Assembly (NCBI GenBank): GCA_905215385.1
Contig: CAJMPY010000017.1
Span: 1 to 59,213 of the forward strand
DNA: 59,213 nucleotides
Direction: 5' to 3'
DNA from: an uncultured bacterium
GTDB lineage: Bacteria > Actinomycetota > Coriobacteriia > Coriobacteriales > Coriobacteriaceae
Shown: piece after piece, positions 7,431 through 15,073 of the stretch
Layout: each line of letters begins with the position of its first letter
How positions within the stretch are numbered: the first letter of the stretch is position 1
The notes under the pieces: model-generated
Told to the model about the DNA's origin: nothing
The model's input: only the letters and a program-made list of their open reading frames with translations
Databases searched by the model: none
Position numbers and translations under genes: made by a program

Positions 7431-10145
7431 CTACTCGGTACGGGCAACCTGGTCGATGCGGTAACCCTCGATCTGGTCGCCAGGCTTGATGTCCTGGAAG
7501 TTCTCCAGGCCAATGCCGCCCTCGGAACCGCTCTTGAGGCTCTTGGCCTCGTCCTTGTAGTGGCGCATCGAGGCGATCTTGCCGTTGAAGACCACGATGC
7601 CGTCGCGCACCAGACGCACGGAATCGGTCGCGGCGATCTCGCCCTCTTCGACACGGACACCGGCGGCGATACCGACTTTGGGCACCTTGAAGGTGTCCAG
7701 GACGGTCGCGGTACCCGTGGAGACCTCGACCTCGGTGGGCTTAAGCATGCCGATACGGGCAGCGTCGAGTTCCTCGAGGCACTTGTAGATGACGTCGTAG
7801 CAACGGATCTCGACGCCCTCGCGCTCGGCAGCGGAGCGGGCCTTACCGTCGGGACGGACACCAAAGCCGATGATGATGGCGTTGGAGGCGTCGGCCAGAA
7901 CGACGTCGGTCTCGTTGATGGCACCAACGGCGGAGTGGATCGTGTTGATGCGAACCTCGGACTGATCCATCTTGTCGAGCGAGTCCTGAAGGGCCTCGAT
8001 GGAACCCTGGACGTCGGCCTTGATGATCAGGTTGAGCTCCTTGACCTCGGCGTCGGCAATGGTCTCGAAGAGGTTCTCGAGCGTGACGTGCTTGACGCGG
8101 CTCTGCTCCTCGATACGGGCCTTGAGTGAACGCTCATCGGCCAGGGCGCGAGCCTCGCGCTCGTCCTCGAAAACGCGGAACTCGTCGCCGGCGTTGGGCA
8201 CGGACTGCAGACCCAGAATCTCGACGGCGTCGGAGGGACCGGCCTCGGTGACAGCGCGGCCCTTGGGGTCGAGCATGGCGCGGACGCGGCCGTAGGTGAG
8301 GCCGGCGACCAGTGTATCGCCCACGTGCAGGGTACCGCGGGTCACGAGCACGGTAGCGACCGAGCCGCGGCCCTTGTCGAGCTTGGCCTCGAGGACGTTG
8401 CCGGAGGCAAAGGTGTCCGGGTTGGCCTTGAGCTCGAGCACGTCGGCCTGGAGCAGCACGGTCTCGAGCAGGTCGTCGATACCGATCTTCTGCTTCGCCG
8501 AGATGTTGACAAACATGTTCTGTCCGCCCCACTCCTCGGGGATGACACCGTACTCGGTGAGCTCCTGGCGCACGCGGTCGGGGTTGGCGCCCGGCTTATC
8601 GATCTTGTTGACAGCAACGACGATGGGTACGCCGGCGGCCTTGGCGTGGTTGATCGACTCGACGGTCTGGGGCATGACGCCGTCGTCGGCAGCCACGATC
8701 AGAATGACGATGTCGGTCACCTTGGCACCACGGGCACGCATGGCCGTAAAGGTGGCATGGCCCGGGGTATCGATGAAGGTGATCTTGCGGTCGTTGATCA
8801 TGACCTGCGAAGCACCGATGGCCTGCGTAATGCCGCCCGCCTCGCCGGCAGCAACGCCGGTGTGACGGATGGCGTCGAGGAGGCTCGTCTTGCCGTGGTC
8901 GACGTGGCCCATGACGGTGACGACCGGTGCGCGCGGCTTAAGGTCGGCGGGATCGTCGTAGAACGAGAAGGTGTTCTCCTCCTCGGGGGTGATGATCTTG
9001 ATCTGGCGGCCCAGGTCGTCGGCAACGAGCTCGACAAGGTCGTCGGACATGGACTGCGTCATGGTAAGCGGCGTACCCAGCAGGAACAGTCGCTTGATGA
9101 TGTCGTTGGCCGGAACGTCGAGCGCCTCGGCGAGCTCCTGAACGGTAACGCCCTGGGAGACCTTGATGGCGTCGAGGTCCTCGGGGTTCACGCCCTGGGC
9201 CAGCGCCTCCTCTATCTTGCGCTCCTCCTGAGCCTTGGCAGCCTCGCGCTCGCGCTTCTCCTTGCGCTTTTTGCGGCGACCGGTGGACTCGCGAGAGGCC
9301 TCCTCGACGGCGGCACGAGCCTCCTCGAGCACCTTCTCGCGGCTGTACTCCTCGGCCTCGCGCGCCATGCGGCTGTAGTGGTCCTCTTCGTTGTTGTGAC
9401 CGCCCTTGCGCTTCTTGCCCTTGCCCTGCTTGTCGGGGTTGGGGAAGTCCATACCGGCAGCGACGTTGTTGCTGGCATTGGTGCGATGGCTGTGGGGACG
9501 GCTCTCGGAGGCGTTGCGCTCGGAGTTGTTGTCGGAGGCGTTGCGATCGTTACGACGGCCACCGCGACGGTCGTTGTTGCCGCCACGACGGTTGCCGCGC
9601 TCGGCAGCGCGCTCGGCCTTGGCCTTCTGCTCGGCGTCCTTCTTCTCCTTGAGCACGGTCTCCTGTGCGGCAATCTGGTCAAGCAGCGAACGGAAACGCG
9701 AACCGGAGTCGGAAGCGGGAACGGCGCGGCGCTGGGCCTCGCGGGCAGCCTCCTCCTTCTCGCGGGCAAGGCGCTCCTGCTCGGCCTTCTTCTTGGCCTC
9801 GGCCTCGGCGCGGGCGGCCTCCTCGGCAGCCTGGGCGGCGGCGAACTGCCGGCGCTCCTCCTCGCGCGCCTTCTCGGCGGCGATGCGCTCGCGCTCTGCC
9901 TCGGCAGCACGTGCTGCCTCCTCGGCGGCAGCTGCCTGCTCCTCGGCCTGCTTGGCGGCCTCGACTTCCTGAGCGCGGGCCTCGATCACCGAGGCGAGCT
10001 GCTTGCGGACCATGGCGACATAGGCGTCCTCCAAGGTGGAGGAAGCGGACTTAGCGGGAATCTTCATTTCGGCGAGATGACCCATCAGTTCCTTGGAGGT
10101 CATGCCGAACTCTTTGGCCAGGGTGGACACACGGACTTTTGCCAT
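7431..10145 (-). CDS. infB: Translation initiation factor IF-2
   Basis: GTPase that places initiator tRNA on the 30S subunit. The 904-residue protein starts with an IF2-N domain (VSTLAKEFGMTSKELMGHL). It continues through a long charged Ala/Glu/Arg-rich linker and an Asn/Arg/Gly-rich stretch (about residues 190-260), then a second IF2-N-like segment (VTVQELAEALDVPANDIIK). The G domain near residue 410 has GHVDHGKTSLLDAIR, DTPGHATF and NKIDKPGANPD. Domains II-IV follow to the C-terminus. AGGTGA precedes the ATG. No ylxR-like gene separates it from nusA: the 91-base gap holds only a short GGCACC/GGTGCC hairpin. Confidence 0.97.
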   Translation of the reverse strand: MAKVRVSTLAKEFGMTSKELMGHLAEMKIPAKSASSTLEDAYVAMVRKQLASVIEARAQEVEAAKQAEEQAAAAEEAARAAEAERERIAAEKAREEERRQFAAAQAAEEAARAEAEAKKKAEQERLAREKEEAAREAQRRAVPASDSGSRFRSLLDQIAAQETVLKEKKDAEQKAKAERAAERGNRRGGNNDRRGGRRNDRNASDNNSERNASESRPHSHRTNASNNVAAGMDFPNPDKQGKGKKRKGGHNNEEDHYSRMAREAEEYSREKVLEEARAAVEEASRESTGRRKKRKEKREREAAKAQEERKIEEALAQGVNPEDLDAIKVSQGVTVQELAEALDVPANDIIKRLFLLGTPLTMTQSMSDDLVELVADDLGRQIKIITPEEENTFSFYDDPADLKPRAPVVTVMGHVDHGKTSLLDAIRHTGVAAGEAGGITQAIGASQVMINDRKITFIDTPGHATFTAMRARGAKVTDIVILIVAADDGVMPQTVESINHAKAAGVPIVVAVNKIDKPGANPDRVRQELTEYGVIPEEWGGQNMFVNISAKQKIGIDDLLETVLLQADVLELKANPDTFASGNVLEAKLDKGRGSVATVLVTRGTLHVGDTLVAGLTYGRVRAMLDPKGRAVTEAGPSDAVEILGLQSVPNAGDEFRVFEDEREARALADERSLKARIEEQSRVKHVTLENLFETIADAEVKELNLIIKADVQGSIEALQDSLDKMDQSEVRINTIHSAVGAINETDVVLADASNAIIIGFGVRPDGKARSAAEREGVEIRCYDVIYKCLEELDAARIGMLKPTEVEVSTGTATVLDTFKVPKVGIAAGVRVEEGEIAATDSVRLVRDGIVVFNGKIASMRHYKDEAKSLKSGSEGGIGLENFQDIKPGDQIEGYRIDQVARTE

Positions 10146-10236
10146 ATGACTTCACCTACCCTTTCTGGCACCTTGGGTGCCTAGAGACTGAACGAGCGTG
10201 GGGTATGCGCTGGGACCTGCCCGGCGCGACCGCGCG

Positions 10237-11484
10237 CTAGATCAGGTCCTCCGCATCATCGAAGGCGTCGGTGTCGTGGACACCGCAGAAACGGGAGCCG
10301 GGACGGGCCTGGTTGCGGCACTGGATGCCGTCCTCGGACACGTACTCGCAGCGACGGACGTCCTCGTCCTCCTCGTCACCGATCAGGTCGGCGGCGGGCT
10401 CCTCGTGAACGGGAACGTTCTTGAGGATGTCGGCGGCAAGCGTCTCGGACTTGATGTCGATGTGCCAGCCGGTCAGGCGCGCGGCGAGGCGGGCGTTCTG
10501 GCCCTCCTTGCCGATGGCGAGGGACAGCTGGTCGTCGGGGACGATGACGCCGGCGTAGGCCTTCTCCTCGTCAATGAGGACGCGAGTGACCTTAGCGGGC
10601 GACAGGGCGTTGGCGACGTAGACGGCAGGATCGGCATCCCACAGGATGACGTCGACGCGCTCGCCACGGAGCTCGCCCACGACAGCGCGAACACGGCTGC
10701 CCTTGGGGCCGACGCAGGCGCCCACGGGATCCAGACGGTCGTCGAGCGAGTGGACGGCGACCTTGGAACGCTGGCCGGGCTCGCGGGCGATCGACTTGAT
10801 CTGGACGGTGCCCTCATAGATCTCGGGCACCTCCTGCTCAAACAGACGACGCATGAGCTCGGGGTGGGTACGGGAGATGACAATCGGCGGACGGCTGTGC
10901 TCGCCACGAACCGGCTGCAGGTTGGAGTTGGGGTCGCGAACGTCGATGATTACGGCCTTGATATGCTGGTTGTGCAGGTAGCGCTCACCCATCGGGCGCT
11001 CGTTGCGCTCGTTCTCGTAACGGCGCTGATCGAAGTGCGGCAGCTCGGCCTCGACGCCCTCACGAATCTTGACGATCGTGAAGTCGGGCGTGGACTGCAG
11101 CACGGTGCCGCTGATGAGGTCACCGATGCGGCCGGAGAACTCCTCGTAGATCTGCTCGCGGGCGGAGTTGCGCACGATGGCATTGATCTCGGCCTTGGCG
11201 TGCTGGGCGGCGATGCGGCTCGTGTTCTTGGGGGTGACGTCGATCTCCTCGAACTCGGTGAAGTTGCCCTCCTCGTCCATGGAATCGTCGATCGGCTCCA
11301 GGCGGTAGACGTAGATCTTGCCGGTGGTGCGGTCGATGGTCACCTTGGCGCCCCACTCAAGATGCAGGATCTCGGCATAGCTCTTGGCGAGCGACTGCTC
11401 CAGGCGGTCGATCAGGTAGAGCTGGTCGATGTGCTTCTCCTGGCAAAGCTCCATCAGGGCGGACATCATGTCGGATGCTGCCAT
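10237..11484 (-). CDS. nusA: Transcription termination/antitermination factor NusA with C-terminal zinc-finger-like tail
   Basis: Binds RNA polymerase and modulates pausing, termination and antitermination. The 415-residue protein has an N-terminal RNAP-binding domain, an S1 domain (about 135-200) and two KH domains containing DPVGACVGPKGSRVRAV and LSLAIGKEGQNARLAARLTG. After the second KH an acidic linker leads to a Cys/His cluster (C379, C389, C400, H403; CEYVSEDGIQC then FCGVH). I do not recognise this cluster as usual for NusA. It resembles small zinc-binding C-x-C-x-C-x-x-H domains such as DUF5763 (recalled, not searched). It starts one base after the rimP stop. Confidence 0.95.
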   Translation of the reverse strand: MAASDMMSALMELCQEKHIDQLYLIDRLEQSLAKSYAEILHLEWGAKVTIDRTTGKIYVYRLEPIDDSMDEEGNFTEFEEIDVTPKNTSRIAAQHAKAEINAIVRNSAREQIYEEFSGRIGDLISGTVLQSTPDFTIVKIREGVEAELPHFDQRRYENERNERPMGERYLHNQHIKAVIIDVRDPNSNLQPVRGEHSRPPIVISRTHPELMRRLFEQEVPEIYEGTVQIKSIAREPGQRSKVAVHSLDDRLDPVGACVGPKGSRVRAVVGELRGERVDVILWDADPAVYVANALSPAKVTRVLIDEEKAYAGVIVPDDQLSLAIGKEGQNARLAARLTGWHIDIKSETLAADILKNVPVHEEPAADLIGDEEDEDVRRCEYVSEDGIQCRNQARPGSRFCGVHDTDAFDDAEDLI

Positions 11485-11485
11485 C

Positions 11486-11980
11486 TTACTTTCCTTCCTT
11501 CGCGGGCTTGAAGTCGTAGGTGGGCTTCAACTTGCACTTTTTAACATCAGAGAAATCGAGGGTGACGGACTCGCCGTCCTCGAGCTCGAGGGTCACGTCG
11601 GTCTCGGTCGCAGCCGCAATCTTGCCGGCGTACTTGCGACGGCCCTCGGAGGCGGTGGAGGTGAGCTCACAGTTCTCGCCCACAAAGCGGGCAAAGTCGC
11701 GCGGACGGCGCAGCGGGCGCGCCATGCCCGGGCTCGACACCTCAAGCGTATAGCTCGAAGAGATAGGGTCGAGCTCCTCAATCACATCGCCGACCCACTT
11801 GGTGTTGGCCGTGACGTCATTGAGCGACAGGCTCTGACCCTCGGCACCCTCGATACGCACGCGCACGCAGGGGGCCTTGGTGGCACCCACGAGCTCAACG
11901 TCGACAATGTCGACATCGTGCTGGGGAGCAACGGCCTCGAGCGCGTCGATGATCGCCTGCTCGGTCTTGGTCTTGACCAT
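11486..11980 (-). CDS. rimP: Ribosome maturation factor RimP
   Basis: 30S assembly factor. The 164-residue product has the RimP N-terminal domain (VDIVDVELVG, VRVRIEG, LDPISSSYTLEVSSPGMARPLRRPRDFARFVG) and a C-terminal SH3-like domain (VTLELEDGESVTLDFSDVKKCKL). I chose the ATG at 11980 because a GGAGGT lies six bases ahead and the family homology starts there. An open upstream extension of 71 codons would run through a terminator hairpin. First gene of the operon; the leader holds an attenuator-like terminator. Confidence 0.94.
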   Translation of the reverse strand: MVKTKTEQAIIDALEAVAPQHDVDIVDVELVGATKAPCVRVRIEGAEGQSLSLNDVTANTKWVGDVIEELDPISSSYTLEVSSPGMARPLRRPRDFARFVGENCELTSTASEGRRKYAGKIAAATETDVTLELEDGESVTLDFSDVKKCKLKPTYDFKPAKEGK

Positions 11981-12003
11981 TGCGGCACCTCCATCCATAC
12001 AAA

Positions 12004-12033
12004 AAAGAAGCGGGGCCGAAACCCCACTTCTTT
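12004..12033 (-). terminator. Intrinsic terminator inside the rimP operon leader (candidate attenuator)
   Basis: On the minus strand AAAGAAGTGGGG pairs with CCCCGCTTCTTT (one T-G wobble) across a 6-base loop and runs straight into T6. It begins about 20 bases after the predicted start site of the promoter at 12059-12087 and ends about 20 bases before the rimP GGAGGT. Transcription of rimP-nusA-infB must read through it. Confidence 0.8.
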
Positions 12034-12058
12034 CAATTACAACTTCATTTGCAAGCAA

Positions 12059-12087
12059 ACTATACCAATACCTGCGAAAACGTGCAA
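12059..12087 (-). promoter_or_regulatory. Sigma-A promoter of the rimP-nusA-infB operon
   Basis: On the minus strand TTGCAC (-35) is followed after exactly 17 bases by TATAGT (-10). The predicted start is near 12052. It sits between the leuS terminator and the rimP leader hairpin. Confidence 0.7.
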
Positions 12088-12177
12088 GCACAACAGAAAC
12101 TCGCAGGTCAGCGCGCCCACAGCATCTCCACAAGAATAGAACAATTGACCGCGGGCGCCGCGAGCAGACAAAACAAA

Positions 12178-12210
12178 ACGAGGGACGACCCAACCGGACC
12201 GCCCCTCGTT
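12178..12210 (-). terminator. Intrinsic terminator of leuS
   Basis: The minus strand shows AACGAGGG and CCCTCGTT arms enclosing a GC-rich inner stem and loop, followed by TTGTTTTG. It starts about 28 bases beyond the leuS stop. Confidence 0.75.
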
Positions 12211-12238
12211 TATTGCATGTCAGCTTTACGCGCAGAGC

Positions 12239-14815
12239 TTACTTGACCACCAGGTTGACCAGCTTGCCGGGTACGCAGATGGCCTTGACGACCGTCTTGC
12301 CCTCGAGCCACTTGGCGACGGCTTCCTCAGCGGCAGCCTGCATCTCCTCGTTGGAGGCGTCGCGGGCGACGTCGATGCGGCCGCGGACCTTGCCGAGCAC
12401 CTGTACGACGATCTGCACCGTGTCCTCGATGGACTCGGCCAGGTCGAACTCGGGCCAGGCGGCGGTGTAGGCATTGCCCTCGCAGCCGAGCGCCTCATGC
12501 CACAGCTCGTCGGCCCAGAACGGGCAGATGGGGGCAAGGACGCTCACGATATCCTTAGCCACGCCGTAGCACATCGCCTTGTCACGGGAAGCGCCCTCAG
12601 TAGCATTGAGGTAAGCACTCGCGGCATTGACGAGTTCCATGACGGCCGAGATGGCGGTGTTGAACTGGCCTCGGTCAAAGTCCTCGGTGCACTTGGCGAT
12701 AGTGCGGTGACGCTCGCGATAGAGCTTCATCGCGGTCTCGTCGAGCGCGGACTTGTCGAAGGCCACGTTGGCGTCGCCGGACTGGACGAGCTGCCAAACG
12801 ATACGCCAGGCGCGCTTAATGAAGCGGTTGGCGCCCTCAACGGCCTTGGGATCCCAGTCGAAGTCCTTCTCGGGCGGGGCGATAAACAGGATCGCCAGAC
12901 GCATGGTGTCGGCGCCGTAGGGCTCGATGACCGAGCTCGGGGGCACGACGTTGCCCTTGGACTTGGACATGGTGTCGCCGTTCTCGTCCTTAACCATGCC
13001 CTGGCACAGCAGGTTGGTGAAGGGCTCGTCCACACTCAGCAGGCCCAGGTCGCGCAGCGCCTTGGTAAAGAAGCGGCTGTAGAGCAGGTGCAAAATGGCG
13101 TGCTCGATGCCGCCGATGTAGTTATCGACGGGCATCCAACGGTCGGCGGCTTCGCGGGAGAAGGGCAGCTCGGTGTTGTGCGGGTCGGTATAGCGCAGGT
13201 AATACCAGCTGGAGCAGGTAAAGGTGTCCATGGTATCGGTCTCGCGCTTGGCCGGGCGGCCGCAGACCGGGCAGGTGGTCTCGTAGAAGTCCTTGCACTC
13301 GGCAAGCGTCTCGCCGGCGCCCAGGTCCAGGTTCTCGGGCAGCGTCACCGGCAGCTGATCCTCGGGCACGAGCACAATACCGCAGTGCTCGCAGTGAATG
13401 GCCGGGATGGGGTTGCCCCAATAACGCTGGCGGCTGATGAGCCAGTCGCGCAGGCGGAACTCGACCTTGCGACGACCGCAGCCCATGGCCTCGAGGTCGG
13501 CCACGATCGCAGCCTCGCCCTCGGAGTGCTTACCGCCGCGCATGCCGGTGTACTTGCCGGACTGGACGAGCGTGCCCTCGGCAGCGTGGGCGCAATCCCA
13601 GTCGACGGTCTCGGCATGGAAGGTATCGATGGTCTCGCCGCTGGCCTCGACGGCAGCGCGATCATCGTCGTCCAAGATGATCGGCACGATCGGCAGATCA
13701 TACTTGCGGGCAAACTCAAAGTCGCGCTGGTCGCCGCAGGGAACGGCCATGACGGCGCCGGTGCCGTAGTCAGCCACGACGTAGTCGGCAACCCACACGG
13801 GGACCTTTTCGCCGTTAACGGGGTTCACCACGTAGCGGCCGGTAAAGGCACCGTGCTTCTCGAGAGTGCCCTGGGCACGCTCGACGGCAGAAATGTGCTT
13901 GGAGTCCTCAACGATCTTGGTGACGGCCGCCTCGTACTCCGTGCCCTCGACGAGCTCGTGCAGACGGGCGTACTCGGGAGCCAGGACAAAGAAGGAGACG
14001 CCAAAGAGCGTGTCGGCGCGCGTGGTGAAGACGGTGATCTTGCCCTCGTCGCCCTCGATGGGCTCGCCATCGGCATCGCACAGGGTAAAGTCGACCTCGG
14101 CGCCCTCAGAGCGACCGATCCAGTTGGCCTGCATCTGCTTGACGCGCTCGGGCCAGCCGGGGAGCTTCTCCAGGTCGTCGAGCAGCTCCTGGGAGTACTC
14201 GGTGATCTTGTAGTACCACTGCTCAAGGTCGCGCTTCTCGGGCTCGGTGCCGCAACGCCAGCACTTGCCCTCGGTCACCTGCTCGTTAGCCAAAACGGTC
14301 TTGCAGGTGGGGCACCAGTTAACCGGATTCTTCTTACGATAGACCAGGCCCTTTTCCCACATCTTCTCAAAGATCCACTGGCCCCAGCGATAGTAGTCGG
14401 GGCTGCAGGTCTTAACGGTGCGATCCAGGTCGTAGGAGAAGCCCATGCGCCTCATCGTGGCGAGCGCCTGGTCCATGTTCTTATACGTCCAGGCGGCAGC
14501 CTGCGTGTTGTGCTTGATGGCAGCGTTCTCAGCGGGCAGGCCAAAGGCGTCAAAGCCGATGGGGTGCAGCACGTCAAAGCCGCGCATGCGGGCCTGACGG
14601 GCCATGGCATCGCCGATGGTGTAGTTGCGCGCGTGGCCCATGTGCAGGTCGCCCGACGGATACGGGAACATTTCGAGCACGTACTTCTTGGGCTTGCTGG
14701 CGTCGGTGTCGACGGCAAAGAGGTTGGAGTCCTCCCAGGCCTTCATCCACTTGGACTCAATGGCCTGCGCGTCGTAAGCAGGGATCTCATCCTTATGATC
14801 TGTGCAATCGCACAT
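12239..14815 (-). CDS. leuS: Leucyl-tRNA synthetase
   Basis: Class I synthetase charging tRNA-Leu. The 858-residue protein has the HIGH-type motif HMGH at residues 58-61 within PYPSGDLHMGHARN. It has a zinc-ribbon insertion with CPTC and CWRCG, a CP1 editing domain (VFTTRADTLFGVSFFVLAPEY, DYGTGAVMAVP), a second CEHCG/CPVCG cysteine set, the KMSKS-type loop TMSKSKGN, and the C-terminal anticodon and tRNA-binding region. I chose the ATG at 14815 because AAAGGAG precedes it by six bases and homology begins there. The frame is open 59 codons further upstream, but that stretch crosses the guaB terminator tail and a large palindrome. Confidence 0.97.
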   Translation of the reverse strand: MCDCTDHKDEIPAYDAQAIESKWMKAWEDSNLFAVDTDASKPKKYVLEMFPYPSGDLHMGHARNYTIGDAMARQARMRGFDVLHPIGFDAFGLPAENAAIKHNTQAAAWTYKNMDQALATMRRMGFSYDLDRTVKTCSPDYYRWGQWIFEKMWEKGLVYRKKNPVNWCPTCKTVLANEQVTEGKCWRCGTEPEKRDLEQWYYKITEYSQELLDDLEKLPGWPERVKQMQANWIGRSEGAEVDFTLCDADGEPIEGDEGKITVFTTRADTLFGVSFFVLAPEYARLHELVEGTEYEAAVTKIVEDSKHISAVERAQGTLEKHGAFTGRYVVNPVNGEKVPVWVADYVVADYGTGAVMAVPCGDQRDFEFARKYDLPIVPIILDDDDRAAVEASGETIDTFHAETVDWDCAHAAEGTLVQSGKYTGMRGGKHSEGEAAIVADLEAMGCGRRKVEFRLRDWLISRQRYWGNPIPAIHCEHCGIVLVPEDQLPVTLPENLDLGAGETLAECKDFYETTCPVCGRPAKRETDTMDTFTCSSWYYLRYTDPHNTELPFSREAADRWMPVDNYIGGIEHAILHLLYSRFFTKALRDLGLLSVDEPFTNLLCQGMVKDENGDTMSKSKGNVVPPSSVIEPYGADTMRLAILFIAPPEKDFDWDPKAVEGANRFIKRAWRIVWQLVQSGDANVAFDKSALDETAMKLYRERHRTIAKCTEDFDRGQFNTAISAVMELVNAASAYLNATEGASRDKAMCYGVAKDIVSVLAPICPFWADELWHEALGCEGNAYTAAWPEFDLAESIEDTVQIVVQVLGKVRGRIDVARDASNEEMQAAAEEAVAKWLEGKTVVKAICVPGKLVNLVVK

Positions 14816-14837
14816 ATCAGCTCCTTTAATCTTGCTG

Positions 14838-14956
14838 GGGTCGGACGGCTTAGCTTTATTCGCTACTGCGGACAGTCCTGCGCAAGACGAAGAGCGCATT
14901 AAGTGCTCTTCTTTGCGTGCGGAACTTGTAGCGAACAAAGCTAAGCCGACCGACCC
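14838..14956. repeat. 119-bp near-perfect palindrome in the leuS leader
   Basis: Left arm 14838-14866 and right arm 14928-14956 are 29 bases each and 27 of 29 positions pair (core GGCTTAGCTTT...TTCGCTAC). The interior carries another hairpin, GAAGAGC/GCTCTTC at 14889-14911. No T-box core (GGTGGNACCGCG type) is visible. It could be a structured leader RNA or a miniature inverted-repeat element inserted between guaB and leuS. Confidence 0.85.
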
Positions 14957-14990
14957 TAAGGTTAACTCGCATGATGATAGCAAATACAAC

Positions 14991-15025
14991 AAGCGAGATG
15001 TCTGCGACTTGCAGGCATCTCGCTT
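14991..15025 (-). terminator. Intrinsic terminator of guaB
   Basis: AAGCGAGATG pairs with CATCTCGCTT on the minus strand around a small inner stem, followed by TTGTTGTATTT. It begins about 50 bases after the guaB stop and before the leuS leader palindrome. Confidence 0.7.
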
Positions 15026-15073
15026 TATCTAAATAACGTGGTTGAGGCTCAACCTTTATGTGCAGGTCTTATC

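Noticed and set aside
8325..10184. A 619-codon plus-strand frame
   Set aside because: Antisense to infB, with a Leu/Gly-rich product and no domain.
12497..14902. An 801-codon open frame on the plus strand
   Set aside because: Antisense shadow of leuS with no recognisable protein features.
14816..14992. N-terminal extension of LeuS by 59 codons, or a leucine-rich leader peptide
   Set aside because: The frame starts within the T-rich tail of the guaB terminator and crosses the large palindrome; a perfect Shine-Dalgarno marks the internal ATG.
14816..15000. T-box riboswitch ahead of leuS
   Set aside because: No T-box core sequence or specifier-loop architecture could be found.
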